Assembly: GCF_021401085.1 (NCBI RefSeq)
Contig: NZ_JACBFP010000006.1
Coordinates: 62,001 to 126,000 of the forward strand
Source: Chryseobacterium sp. R2A-55
GTDB taxonomy: Bacteria; Bacteroidota; Bacteroidia; Flavobacteriales; Weeksellaceae
DNA: 64,000 nt
Direction: 5' to 3'
The translations under genes were made by a program, and so were the position numbers. Positions within the stretch are counted from its first letter, which is position 1. Each line of letters begins with the position of its first letter. Below, piece after piece: positions 51,251 to 60,624 of this stretch. The notes under the pieces were generated by a model. That model was given only the letters and a program-made list of their open reading frames with translations. It made no database searches and was not told the DNA's origin.

Positions 51251-52528
51251 CTATTTTGTCACTTTTTGAATGACGGTATTTTTAACCCCTTTTTCCTCAA
51301 GCTCTTTCTGTGCCGCTACTGCTTCTTCAAGACTGGAAAACTTGCCATACGTGTAATAAAACTTACCATTCACTTTGTCTCGTTCCACATCCTTCAACGT
51401 ATTCAGAATCGGCGAATTTGAACTTAATTTCTGATCGGTCACCGCAAGTTCGATATTGTAATAGCCAATTCCCAGTTTCTGGTTCGGGACGAAGGAAATC
51501 GAAGTTGCATTATTAAAACCTGCTTCTCTAGCCGTCTTGAGATTATTGTCACGAACGGACGCCATGTTGGTCACCGCATAATAATAGCGATAAAACCCGC
51601 CTTCCTTAATCGTGAGAATATAATTTAATCCCTTCAGAGCGGGATCTCCGGCTACATATTTTGAAGGAGACGACATCAGTAAAATCCTGAAATCATTTTT
51701 CAAAGGCTGCTCCACCGGTTTTTCGGGCTCCGCATTTTTCACAGCGTTTCGCTCCCGCGTTTTTTTGTAGCTGATGATTGCGTCGTAGATACTGTTTGCA
51801 ATTTCGGACTGTCCTTTTTCGGAAGCCAGATACATCGCATCATCATAATTACTGATGAATCCTGTTTCAATCAACACTGAAGGCATTGCATTCAGTCTTA
51901 AAACGTGCAGGTTTTGCTGCTTCACCCCGCGTGAAAACCGTTTGTCTTTCTTTTCAAAATTTTCTTCCACAAAGCTTCCGAACAACAGACTGCTCTCCAA
52001 ATATTTACTTTGCTGGATCTTTAAGGCAATCAGGGATTCAGGTGATTTGGGGTCATAAGACGCAAACATTTCCCGGTCTTTTTCGTCTAGAAAAATCACG
52101 TCGTTTTCAGCTTTGGCAACTTCAAGGTTGGTTTTATTTTGATCGGGTCCCTGCACGAAAGTTTCCGTTCCATAGGGAGCGGAACGGGTGTTGGCGTTGC
52201 AGTGCACAGAGATGAACAGATCGGCCTTGCTTCTGTTGGCAAGATTCGTTCTGTCTAATAGCGACGGGTACTCATCAATTTTTCTGGTATAAATAACTTT
52301 GAAGTCTTTGTCTTTTTCGAGCATTCTTCCAAGTTTGAGCACAATGGCAAGGGTAACATCTTTTTCATTGAGCCTTCCTGTTTCGCTGTAAAATCGGTTT
52401 GCCCCAAAATTGGAACCGCCATGACCCGCATCCAAAACCACGGTAAACTTCTTTTGAGCACCAGAAAAAACAAACAGAAAAAAGAAAATGAAGTGAAGAT
52501 ATTTTTTAAAAGAAAAACTTTGATTCAT
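51251..52528 (-). CDS. N-acetylmuramoyl-L-alanine amidase with SPOR-like domain
   Basis: 425 residues. Signal peptide about 1-24. Amidase_3 domain with VVLDAGHGGSNFGAN (zinc His), NEKDVTLAIVLKL (Glu), LFISVHCNAN (second zinc His) and SVLIETGFISN (catalytic Glu). A linker rich in Glu/Pro follows, then a C-terminal SPOR-like region (KFYYTYGKFSSLEEAVAAQKEL) that should bind septal peptidoglycan. It cleaves peptide stems from glycan strands during cell division. Divergent from the lptD-like gene. Confidence 0.93.
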   Translation of the reverse strand: MNQSFSFKKYLHFIFFFLFVFSGAQKKFTVVLDAGHGGSNFGANRFYSETGRLNEKDVTLAIVLKLGRMLEKDKDFKVIYTRKIDEYPSLLDRTNLANRSKADLFISVHCNANTRSAPYGTETFVQGPDQNKTNLEVAKAENDVIFLDEKDREMFASYDPKSPESLIALKIQQSKYLESSLLFGSFVEENFEKKDKRFSRGVKQQNLHVLRLNAMPSVLIETGFISNYDDAMYLASEKGQSEIANSIYDAIISYKKTRERNAVKNAEPEKPVEQPLKNDFRILLMSSPSKYVAGDPALKGLNYILTIKEGGFYRYYYAVTNMASVRDNNLKTAREAGFNNATSISFVPNQKLGIGYYNIELAVTDQKLSSNSPILNTLKDVERDKVNGKFYYTYGKFSSLEEAVAAQKELEEKGVKNTVIQKVTK

Positions 52529-52583
52529 CTTTAAATTTTAAAAATTATAGTAATTTTGAGCCCAAATTACATACAATACTGTA

Positions 52584-55175
52584 TTGCTCAAAACCGGCTT
52601 CAAAAATATAATACCTATTTTAATTATCCTAATTTTTAACAGTTTTTTAGCAGTTTTAAACGCTCAGAAATTGCCTGAAAATAAGAGGATTAATGAGGGT
52701 GTTCCCAAATCAGACACTATAGCGGTGAACAAGGAGCAACTGGAAGATGTGGTGCAAACCAAAGCCGACAACATCCGAAACGACATCCCGAAAAAGATGA
52801 CCTTCCTGAACAAAAAGGCTCAAGTGAAATACCAGGACATGCAGATTGACGCAGACTATATCTCCATAGACTGGAGCAAGTCACTGATCTATGCAAGAGG
52901 CGAACTGGATTCTTTAGGGAAAATCAAAATTCCGGCGCTCGCCACTCAAGGTGGTAAAAAATACGAATACGACGAATTTACGTACAACATCAAAACCAGA
53001 CAGGCCATCGCAATCAACGCCAGAACGGAAGAAAGCGAGGGAGTTATCGTGGCAGAAAAGACCAAAAAATACAACGACTCGGTTTTCTTTATGCGCCGCG
53101 GGAAATATACCACAGACGAATACTTCATCCAGAAAAAGGACACCATTGCCGATTATTATTTGTTGGCGCCAAACATTAAACTCATTAAAGGCAAAAACAA
53201 ATCGCAGGTGATCACCGGACCAATTCAGATGTATATTGAGCAGGTTCCCACACCTTTGATCATGCCTTTTGCAATCCTGCCGTTTTCCGACAAAAGAAGT
53301 GCGGGAATCCTGATTCCAAGTTTCGGGGAAAGAGAAGATGTGGGATTTTTCCTTAACGGGTTAGGTTATTATCAACCCATCGGTGAACATTTTGACCTTA
53401 AGATACTTACTGACATTTACACCAAAGGCAGCTGGAATTTCAAACCTGAAGTCAATTACCGGAAACTATACCGGTATTCCGGGAATTTCTCGGCAGACAT
53501 TGGTAATACGATTCGTGGAATTAAGGGTCTTTCAGATTATTCAAAAACGGCATCATACCGGATTGCTTGGAGGCATCAACAGGATTCCAAAGCAAATCCT
53601 TTCCTCACTTTTTCTGCTTCTGTAGATATGGTAAGTAATCAGTTTTACAGCAATACCGTTAATAACAACTATGCATTTAACCAAAATAACCTGAACGCTC
53701 AGCAAAACTCATCCATTAGTATCACGAAAAGGTTTTTGACCCTGCCAGTCACCATCACGGGTTCGGCGTCCTATTCCCAGAACTTCTCTACCGGACTCTC
53801 AGATATAAAACTTCCGATCATGAATGTGGCGATCAATCAGTTTTATCTTTTCAAACCAAAAACAGGAATCAGACAGGGACTTTTGGAAAACATCACCGTA
53901 AATACCGGTTTAAACCTCAATAATTATGTGCAAACCACTGCAGGCGAGCTCTTTACCAAACCCATGTTTGACAAGATGCAGACCGGACTGAAAAACAACA
54001 TCAGTTTGGGAACAAATACTACGCTGGCGAAGTATTTCACCTTCTCGCTTTCTGCAAATATTGATAACGCACTGACCACTAAAACTTTAACCAGATTTTA
54101 CGATCCAGTCAATAATAAGCTGGAAGATGTGCTCAATAAAAAAATTGCTGGATATTCCACTTTTTCTACAAGTGCTAGTTTGCAGACGGTACTTTACGGC
54201 ATGATGAACTTTAAGAAGGGTTCCGCAGTTCAGGCAATCAGACACATGATGACTCCACAGATTGGATTCTCCTACGCTCCCGATTTTTCTGGAGCCAGTT
54301 TTGGATACTATAAGAATTATTACAATGAACGTGGAGAAATGACAATGTATTCCATCTTTGACCGGGGAATCATCGGAACTCCGAGTTCGCAGCTGGTTCA
54401 GGCGATGACTTTCAGTATCGGTAATAATTTGGAGATGAAGGTAAAGTCGAGAAAAGATTCCACCGGAGTAAGAAAATTGAAACTATTTGAAAGTCTGAAC
54501 TTTAACACCAGTTACAATTTCGCCGCGCCAAGCCACAAGTGGGCAATGTTTCAGTTTAGCGGGCAAACCACCCTTTTTGAAAAGCTAAATCTGAACACCA
54601 GTTTGACTTTGGAGCCCTATCAAATTGTTTTCGAACCCGGATCAGATACAGGGATCAGAACGGAAAACTTTGGGCATTTCAGCATTCAGGGATTCAATGC
54701 ACAGATTTCTTATCCATTGAGTGAGGCAATTTTCACAGGCAAGGAAAAAGTTGATCTTTCAAAAAAGTATTCTAAGAAAGGGGAAATCCGGAATGAGAAC
54801 TACTATTTTGATGACGATAATTACGCCAGATTCCAGCAACCGTGGACATTAAACATCAACGCACAATACGGTTACAGCAAAAATTTATCGAAATTTGGAA
54901 ACAAAGTGGCATCCGTAGGTTTAGACGCGAGCCTTAAACTGACACCTTACTGGAACCTCAACGGAAACCTCTATTATGATGTAGTCACGAAACAGATTGC
55001 CAACACCAGAATTGGCTTCGCTCGTGATCAAAGAAGTTTCACCATCAATTTCAACTGGATTCCTTATGGGCAATATAAAGTTTATGACTTCTTCATCGGA
55101 ATCAAAGCCAATATTTTGCAGGATGCCCTGAAATACAAGGACAGAAGCTTCAATCAGCCGAACGCGCCATTTTAG
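52584..55175 (+). CDS. LptD-like LPS assembly outer-membrane protein
   Basis: 863 residues, TTG start, signal peptide about 1-27 (IPILIILIFNSFLAVLNAQ). The N-terminal beta-taco part has the OstA/LptA-like repeats (KKAQVKYQDMQIDADYISID, IYARGELDSLG), followed by the beta-barrel with VPTPLIMPFAILPFSDKRSAG, the typical LptD barrel-entry segment. The family is the Bacteroidota LptD, which inserts LPS into the outer leaflet. It is divergently placed to the amidase gene with 55 bases between starts, so the two may share control. Confidence 0.88.
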   Translation: MLKTGFKNIIPILIILIFNSFLAVLNAQKLPENKRINEGVPKSDTIAVNKEQLEDVVQTKADNIRNDIPKKMTFLNKKAQVKYQDMQIDADYISIDWSKSLIYARGELDSLGKIKIPALATQGGKKYEYDEFTYNIKTRQAIAINARTEESEGVIVAEKTKKYNDSVFFMRRGKYTTDEYFIQKKDTIADYYLLAPNIKLIKGKNKSQVITGPIQMYIEQVPTPLIMPFAILPFSDKRSAGILIPSFGEREDVGFFLNGLGYYQPIGEHFDLKILTDIYTKGSWNFKPEVNYRKLYRYSGNFSADIGNTIRGIKGLSDYSKTASYRIAWRHQQDSKANPFLTFSASVDMVSNQFYSNTVNNNYAFNQNNLNAQQNSSISITKRFLTLPVTITGSASYSQNFSTGLSDIKLPIMNVAINQFYLFKPKTGIRQGLLENITVNTGLNLNNYVQTTAGELFTKPMFDKMQTGLKNNISLGTNTTLAKYFTFSLSANIDNALTTKTLTRFYDPVNNKLEDVLNKKIAGYSTFSTSASLQTVLYGMMNFKKGSAVQAIRHMMTPQIGFSYAPDFSGASFGYYKNYYNERGEMTMYSIFDRGIIGTPSSQLVQAMTFSIGNNLEMKVKSRKDSTGVRKLKLFESLNFNTSYNFAAPSHKWAMFQFSGQTTLFEKLNLNTSLTLEPYQIVFEPGSDTGIRTENFGHFSIQGFNAQISYPLSEAIFTGKEKVDLSKKYSKKGEIRNENYYFDDDNYARFQQPWTLNINAQYGYSKNLSKFGNKVASVGLDASLKLTPYWNLNGNLYYDVVTKQIANTRIGFARDQRSFTINFNWIPYGQYKVYDFFIGIKANILQDALKYKDRSFNQPNAPF

Positions 55176-55252
55176 GACCATGTTGGAATATTGAAATTTG
55201 CGAAGGAAGATCTCAAACTTTACAACTCCGATTAAACAATTTGAAAAAACTT

Positions 55253-55260
55253 TATATTTG
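55253..55260 (+). promoter_or_regulatory. -7 element (TATATTTG) for ridA
   Basis: TATATTTG matches TAnnTTTG 26 bases before the ridA ATG; the -33 box is not clear. Confidence 0.5.
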
Positions 55261-55286
55261 CAGATTAAATCTAAGAGAAAAGTATT

Positions 55287-55667
55287 ATGAAAAAAATAAT
55301 CTCCACTGATAAAGCCCCCACTGCAATTGGTCCTTATTCGCAGGCAATTTTGGTCAATGGGAACTTATATATTTCCGGACAGATTCCAGTGAATGCTGAA
55401 ACCGGAAAACTTGAAGAAGGCATCGAAAAAGCAACCCATCAGGTCATGAAAAATCTGGAAGCCATCTTAAATGAAGCGGGTATGACTTTCAAAAATGTGG
55501 TGAAAGCTACGATTTTTCTAAAAAACATGGACGATTTCACAGCAATGAATGAAGTTTATGCTTCTTACCTGGATCCGGAAAGTTTTCCTGCAAGAGAAAC
55601 AGTTCAGGTTTCCTGCCTGCCAAAAAATGTGGATATTGAAATCTCGATGATCGCACACGAAAACTAA
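55287..55667 (+). CDS. ridA: RidA family enamine/imine deaminase
   Basis: 126 residues. Hydrolyses reactive 2-aminoacrylate and related imines. Family features: APTAIGPYSQAILVNGNLYISGQIP, the late segment FPARETVQVSCLP with the substrate-binding Arg, and IEISMIAHE at the end. Full length. It touches the start of the next gene (membrane protein) with no gap. Confidence 0.95.
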   Translation: MKKIISTDKAPTAIGPYSQAILVNGNLYISGQIPVNAETGKLEEGIEKATHQVMKNLEAILNEAGMTFKNVVKATIFLKNMDDFTAMNEVYASYLDPESFPARETVQVSCLPKNVDIEISMIAHEN

Positions 55668-56111
55668 ATGAATTTTCTTCGGAATACTTTGGCGGTACTT
55701 ATTGGCCTCGCTGTTTCGGCACTTATTATCACGATCGGAATCCGTTTGAATCCGTCCTGGGTAAATTATGATGCCATGTCGCCCTTTCAGCAATGGGAAA
55801 AAGTTCTGAAAAGTGTGGAGCATAATCCATACTTCTTTGTAGTACTGCTGATTTCCTCAGGCATTGCGGCAACCGTGGGTGGGGTGGTGACGGCTATCAT
55901 CGTGAAATACGCCAAAGTAGCTTATGCCATTCTAATAGGGTTTATCCTGCTTTTCATCGCGATGCTGGACATTATCATTTTTCCTTATCATCCGACCTTT
56001 TATAAGATTTTGATCTTTCTCACCTTTTTCCCTTTCGCATGGATCGGCGGAAAAATCACAGAAGTGATTTATGAAAGAAAGAAGAAACGAAGCCGAAGAT
56101 TGAAGCAATAA
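55668..56111 (+). CDS. small membrane protein of unknown function
   Basis: 147 residues with four predicted membrane helices (about 7-25, 54-80, 85-105, 112-130) and a basic C-terminal tail (ERKKKRSRRLKQ). Nothing in it points to a function. It begins immediately after the ridA stop codon, so it is cotranscribed with ridA. Confidence 0.75.
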   Translation: MNFLRNTLAVLIGLAVSALIITIGIRLNPSWVNYDAMSPFQQWEKVLKSVEHNPYFFVVLLISSGIAATVGGVVTAIIVKYAKVAYAILIGFILLFIAMLDIIIFPYHPTFYKILIFLTFFPFAWIGGKITEVIYERKKKRSRRLKQ

Positions 56112-56137
56112 AAAGCGCAACCTTTCAGTCGCGCTTT
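56112..56137. terminator. short hairpin between convergent genes
   Basis: AAAGCGC and GCGCTTT form a perfect 7-bp stem with a 12-base loop, overlapping the end of the membrane-protein gene and 22 bases beyond the protease gene end. The T-run is short. Confidence 0.55.
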
Positions 56138-56158
56138 CATCCTTATATTTCTTGATAA

Positions 56159-57676
56159 TTACGGCATTCTAAATCCTCTGGTTGTAATTCTTCCGAAATC
56201 ATCCACATATTTCACCTGCACATTTCCTTGGTACTTGTCCAGAATTTTTTCAACATCTTTCTGTGAATTCACTGGTTTTCCGTTGATTTCGATCACGATA
56301 TAATTATCCACGATTCCAATTTTCGCCATCTCACTTCCATCCAGCACATTTTTGGCGATCACACCGCTGTTCAAGCCATAATCGGTTTTGAATTTTTCAC
56401 TTAATGGCTCAAATTCGGCTCCAATTTTTTCGGTCACGCTCAAATCCGCTTTACTTCGGAAAGTGGTATTCCCTTTTTCATCTTTCAGGGTCACATTGGC
56501 TGTGGCTTCTTTACCGTTTCTTAGGTAAGTCACCGCCACTTTATCTCCTGGTCTTTTACTTCCAACAGCAAATGAAAGGTCATAATAGTTTGAAATCACA
56601 GTATTGTCTACTTTCGTAATGATATCGCCAGATCTCAAACCTGCATCTTCCGCTCCACCTTTTGCAGTTACCTCTGTGATGTAAACACCTTCATTGGCTT
56701 TAATGTTGGTTTTGTTTTGTTGGTTGTATTGCGCAACTTGTCTCGTATCCGAAAGATCCAAGGATCTCACACCCAGGAATCCTCTCTGGACCATGCCAAA
56801 TTTCTTGATATCTTCCACCACTTTCCTCGCAAGATTGGATGGCACCGCAAAACCATAACCTTCATAATATCCTGTTTTAGAGGAAATTGCAGAATTAATT
56901 CCGATCAGTTCGCCATTTGGATTAACCAAAGCTCCGCCAGAGTTTCCCGGGTTGATCGCCGCATCAGTCTGGATGAAGTTTTCTATCGGCGTTCTGGATT
57001 GCTGACTTAATAAGTCTATGCTTCTTCCTTTAGCAGAAACGATTCCTGCCGTCACAGTAGAATTTAGTCCCATAGGATTTCCCACCGCCAAAACCCACTG
57101 TCCCACTTCCACGTTGTCAGAATTGGCAAAAGAAAGATAAGGCAATCCTTTTTCTTCTATTTTTAAAAGTGCGATATCGGTGGTTGGATCGGTTCCAATA
57201 AGGTTTGCGATATAGGTTTTCTTGTTCGATAGCTGTACCTCAAGTTTTGTAGCACCGGCAATCACGTGGTTGTTTGAAATAATGTAGCCATCGGGAGAAA
57301 TAATCACTCCGGAGCCCATTCCACGGGGCATTTCCTGCTGTGGCTGCTGCTGTCTCTGGCTATTCCCAAAAGGATTTCCAAAAAACAGGTCAAACAAATC
57401 CTGGTCACTTCGCTGCGAAGTCCGGTTCGAGAAATTCTTGATGCTCACCACTGCAGGCACCGTCATTTTTGCGGCCTTCACGAAATCATCGCCTACTCCC
57501 GCCATGTTAAATGATGCAAAACTGGCATCAGTATTTTTCTTCGGAGCGAAATAGGAAAATTCCGAGTCATGGTTTTTGACTCCGAAATAATTAATTGCTC
57601 CAAAAGTGGTTGCGCCGGAAATGACTCCGACAAAAGCATAAGGCAACAGTTTTTTCAAGTTGTTCTTCATCGTCAT
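56159..57676 (-). CDS. HtrA/DegP/DegQ-family periplasmic serine protease
   Basis: 505 residues. N-terminal signal/anchor helix (about 12-30). Trypsin-like domain with the catalytic triad: His in SNNHVIAGA, Asp in TDPTTDIALLKI, Ser in NPGNSGGALV. Two PDZ domains follow (about 300-390 and 410-505). It degrades or refolds damaged envelope proteins. ATG codons at 57676 and 57670 are both possible starts. A -7-like TAAATTTG lies at 57715-57722 on the minus strand. Confidence 0.94.
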   Translation of the reverse strand: MTMKNNLKKLLPYAFVGVISGATTFGAINYFGVKNHDSEFSYFAPKKNTDASFASFNMAGVGDDFVKAAKMTVPAVVSIKNFSNRTSQRSDQDLFDLFFGNPFGNSQRQQQPQQEMPRGMGSGVIISPDGYIISNNHVIAGATKLEVQLSNKKTYIANLIGTDPTTDIALLKIEEKGLPYLSFANSDNVEVGQWVLAVGNPMGLNSTVTAGIVSAKGRSIDLLSQQSRTPIENFIQTDAAINPGNSGGALVNPNGELIGINSAISSKTGYYEGYGFAVPSNLARKVVEDIKKFGMVQRGFLGVRSLDLSDTRQVAQYNQQNKTNIKANEGVYITEVTAKGGAEDAGLRSGDIITKVDNTVISNYYDLSFAVGSKRPGDKVAVTYLRNGKEATANVTLKDEKGNTTFRSKADLSVTEKIGAEFEPLSEKFKTDYGLNSGVIAKNVLDGSEMAKIGIVDNYIVIEINGKPVNSQKDVEKILDKYQGNVQVKYVDDFGRITTRGFRMP

Positions 57677-57980
57677 AAATTATTTATCTTTTACTTTTAT
57701 TGAATTCTAATTAACAAATTTAGTGCTAAATAAGTATTGATGATCATGCGACTGTTTCAGTTTTAACTATAATTTAACACGAATTAGTATTTTTTAATGT
57801 ATTCTTAAAGATATGACGGAAAAAATAAAATACAGCACCATTAAAAATCGGAAATATTGGCAGATTCCGGAATTTTAAAACACATGTCAATCATCAAACC
57901 CAACCAAACCAAATTTAAAAAGAAACAAATATTTTCCCAGCTCGGTTCCTTTGTTTAAATTTGTGAAAAGCCGATTTTTT
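57677..57980. other. 304-base gene-free stretch between divergent genes
   Basis: AT-rich. I see only -7-like elements: TAAATTTG at 57715-57722 on the minus strand for the protease, and TAAATTTG at 57956-57963 on the plus strand for the next gene. No gene or stable hairpin. Confidence 0.5.
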
Positions 57981-58895
57981 ATGAAATTGAATATCAAAAA
58001 CGAAACTGGAAGATTAAAGTCCGTTGTTCTGGGACAACCTGGTTCTATGGGAAAAATTCCGACCCTTGAAGAAAGTTATGACGCCAAATCCTATGACACC
58101 ATCCAAAAAGGAATTTATCCGAAGGAAGAAGACATTGTAGCTGAAATGACTGCATTCGAGAACGTTTTGAAAAAATATGGAGTAAAGGTTTTCCGCCCGG
58201 AAATCATCGAAGATTACAATCAGGTTTTCGCAAGAGACGTAGCTTTCGTGATTGATGACAAAATGATCATTTCCAATGTGATTTCCGACAGAGCCGATGA
58301 GCAAGACGCTTACCAGAAAATCTTCGAACAGGTAAAATGGAGAGACATTATCAATCTGCCAGAATCCGCACACATCGAAGGCGGCGATGTGATTGTCTGG
58401 AACGACTATCTTTTCATCGGGACTTGCTACAGCGAGGATTACAGAAGTTTCAAAACCGCAAGAACCAACGGTTACGCCATCGATATTTTAAAGGAATATT
58501 TTCCAAAAAAAAGAATCCTGGACTTTGAATTAAAGAAAAACGACCACGAACCTTTCAAGGGAATTCTCCATTTGGACTGCACTTTTAATCCGGTTGGCAA
58601 AGACAAGTGTATTATTTACAAAGACGGTTTCGTGGATGAAAGCGACTACAACTTGATCCTGGATATCTTCGGCGAGGAAAACTGTTTCCACGTCACTGCG
58701 GAAGAAATGTTTGAGATGAACCCCAATATTTTTTCAATTTCTCCTGAAATAGTGGTTTCCGACAGCGCTTTTACCAGAATGAACAACCACCTCCGAAACG
58801 AATGGGGAATGACCTTGGAGGAAATTCCTTACCGGGAAATCTCGAAAATGGGCGGTTTGCTGAGATGTTCCACTTTGCCTTTGGTTCGGGAATAG
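57981..58895 (+). CDS. arginine deiminase/amidinotransferase-family hydrolase
   Basis: 304 residues from ATG 57981; an open frame begins 30 bases earlier at a TTG, but those bases contain the -7 promoter element. The pentein fold is recognisable: FARDVAFVIDD, SAHIEGGDVIVWND with the His-Glu-Gly-Gly-Asp pocket, ILHLDCTF with the catalytic His, and the nucleophile Cys296 in GGLLRCSTLPLVRE. The enzyme acts on a guanidino or ureido group (arginine, citrulline or methylarginine). A CtlX-like paralogue lies 0.7 kb downstream. Confidence 0.85.
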   Translation: MKLNIKNETGRLKSVVLGQPGSMGKIPTLEESYDAKSYDTIQKGIYPKEEDIVAEMTAFENVLKKYGVKVFRPEIIEDYNQVFARDVAFVIDDKMIISNVISDRADEQDAYQKIFEQVKWRDIINLPESAHIEGGDVIVWNDYLFIGTCYSEDYRSFKTARTNGYAIDILKEYFPKKRILDFELKKNDHEPFKGILHLDCTFNPVGKDKCIIYKDGFVDESDYNLILDIFGEENCFHVTAEEMFEMNPNIFSISPEIVVSDSAFTRMNNHLRNEWGMTLEEIPYREISKMGGLLRCSTLPLVRE

Positions 58896-58911
58896 TTTTT
58901 TCTAAGGAATG

Positions 58912-59571
58912 TTATAATGCATTTTTCAGTTTTTTGATTTCGTCATCATCGGCAAAAGTCTCATAAGAAGGAATTGCAGAAGAGTGGAAATCTGATCCGC
59001 CGGTAAATTCTTTCAGCTCATGAATGTTCCCGGAGCGCACGCCGCCTCCGATCAGAATATTAATCTGATGAGCATATTTCTGGACAAGTTCTCTTAATTT
59101 CTCCTTCCCTTTCACAGCATTTTCGGCACCTCCGGAAGTAAGAACGGTTCGGAATCCAATGCTGATGAGCTTTTTGATGGCAAGATCCAAATCCGGAGTT
59201 CTGTCGAACGCACGGTGAAAAGTACACGGAATTTCTCCGGCCAGTTCCACCAGTTCCCGGTTTCTTTCTGAATCAATATTATTTCCTGCAGTTAAAATTC
59301 CGAAAACAAAACCGTCTGCTCCAGCTTTTTTGAATTCTTTAATGTCTTTTTTCATCTGCTCAAATTCCATGTCCGAATAAAGAAATTCGCCCCCTTTCGG
59401 TCTGATCATTACGAAAATAGGTTTTCGATAGACCGACTTCAAATATCTGAATTCTTCGATGTAGGGAGTTGTTCCGCCCAACTGCTGTTCGGCACAGAAT
59501 TCAATCCGGTCCGCAACAGATTTCAGGGCAGTTTCGGCGGAGGTCATTTCAAAGCAAGCGATTTCTAACAT
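58912..59571 (-). CDS. cutC: CutC family protein
   Basis: 219 residues from ATG 59571 (MLEIACFEMTSAETA); the frame extends to 59631 but the extra 20 residues are not family-like. TIM barrel with RIEFCAEQQLGGTTPYIEEF, ADGFVFGILT, TFHRAFDRTPD, LTSGGAENA and LIGGGVRSGNI. Once called a copper-homeostasis protein; its true activity is unclear. Placed between two guanidino hydrolase genes and on the opposite strand. Confidence 0.92.
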   Translation of the reverse strand: MLEIACFEMTSAETALKSVADRIEFCAEQQLGGTTPYIEEFRYLKSVYRKPIFVMIRPKGGEFLYSDMEFEQMKKDIKEFKKAGADGFVFGILTAGNNIDSERNRELVELAGEIPCTFHRAFDRTPDLDLAIKKLISIGFRTVLTSGGAENAVKGKEKLRELVQKYAHQINILIGGGVRSGNIHELKEFTGGSDFHSSAIPSYETFADDDEIKKLKNAL

Positions 59572-59637
59572 ATCATTTTTTATTCTGTATAAATTTAAGT
59601 ATTTTTGAAACCATTTCAATATTAAAAACAACCATTA

Positions 59638-60561
59638 ATGCAAGCTACAGATACCGTTCTGATGATTGAGCCGATTGCTTTCGGATATAATGCGCAAACT
59701 GCCGAAAACAACTATTTCCAAGTGGAACAAAAAGATTCCGACATTCAGGAAAAAGCACTTGCCGAATTTAATCATTTTGTGGGAAAATTACGCTCTAAAG
59801 GAATTAATGTCATCACCATCAAAGACACGTTGGAGCCACATTCGCCGGATTCCATTTTTCCCAATAACTGGGTGAGTTTCCACAGTGACGGGAAAGCGGT
59901 ACTTTATCCGATGTTTGCACCCAACCGACGAGTGGAAAGGCGTGCAGATATTTTGGAAACATTGAAATCAAAAGGATTTGAAATTACGGAAGTGGACGAC
60001 TTTTCGCACTTCGAGAATCAAGACCAATTTTTGGAGGGAACCGGAAGCATGATTTTCGACCATGACCATAAAATTGCTTATGGATCAGTTTCCCTGCGAC
60101 TGCACGAAGAGCTTTTCAGAAAATTTTGCGCGAAATACGGTTTCACTGCGGTGATTTTTCATTCCTTTCAGAATGTAAATGGTGAGAGACTACCGATTTA
60201 CCACACCAATGTGATGATGTGCGTTGCCGACCAATTTGTGGTGATTTGTCTGGACTGTATCGATGATGAACTGGAACGCGAGAAAGTACAGGAAGTCCTC
60301 AAATCCAGCGACAAAGAAATCATTGAAATCTCGGAAGACCAAATGCAGCAATTCGCCGGAAATATGCTCCAGGTAAGGAATTCCGAGGGAAAGACTTTCT
60401 TGGTGATGAGCGAAACCGCCTATAAATCGCTCACGCCCAAACAAATTTCTTCCATCGAAAAATATTCGGAAATCATTTATGCTGATCTGAACACCATCGA
60501 AACAAACGGCGGTGGAAGCGCTAGATGCATGTTGGCAGAAGTTTTCTTGCCCAGAAAATAA
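59638..60561 (+). CDS. ctlX: CtlX-like citrulline/arginine hydrolase
   Basis: 307 residues. Amidinotransferase-fold protein of the CtlX type: IEPIAFGYNAQTAENNYFQ at the N-terminus, SIFPNNWVSFHSDG, FLEGTGSMIFDH, YHTNVMMCVADQ with the catalytic His, and nucleophile Cys297 in GGGSARCMLAEVF. CtlX is described as a citrulline ureidase in Francisella. The assignment is good for the family, moderate for the substrate. Confidence 0.85.
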   Translation: MQATDTVLMIEPIAFGYNAQTAENNYFQVEQKDSDIQEKALAEFNHFVGKLRSKGINVITIKDTLEPHSPDSIFPNNWVSFHSDGKAVLYPMFAPNRRVERRADILETLKSKGFEITEVDDFSHFENQDQFLEGTGSMIFDHDHKIAYGSVSLRLHEELFRKFCAKYGFTAVIFHSFQNVNGERLPIYHTNVMMCVADQFVVICLDCIDDELEREKVQEVLKSSDKEIIEISEDQMQQFAGNMLQVRNSEGKTFLVMSETAYKSLTPKQISSIEKYSEIIYADLNTIETNGGGSARCMLAEVFLPRK

Positions 60562-60624
60562 TGGAGGCTTTTGCTTCAAAATCAATGAACACATCCTATA
60601 ATTCTATTTTCCGGACAATAACAA

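Noticed and set aside
57951-57980. TTG start of the arginine-deiminase-like gene
   Set aside because: The segment contains a -7 promoter element; ATG 57981 starts the conserved N-terminus.
59572-59631. N-terminal extension of CutC
   Set aside because: The extra 20 residues are not family-like; ATG 59571 fits the family start.
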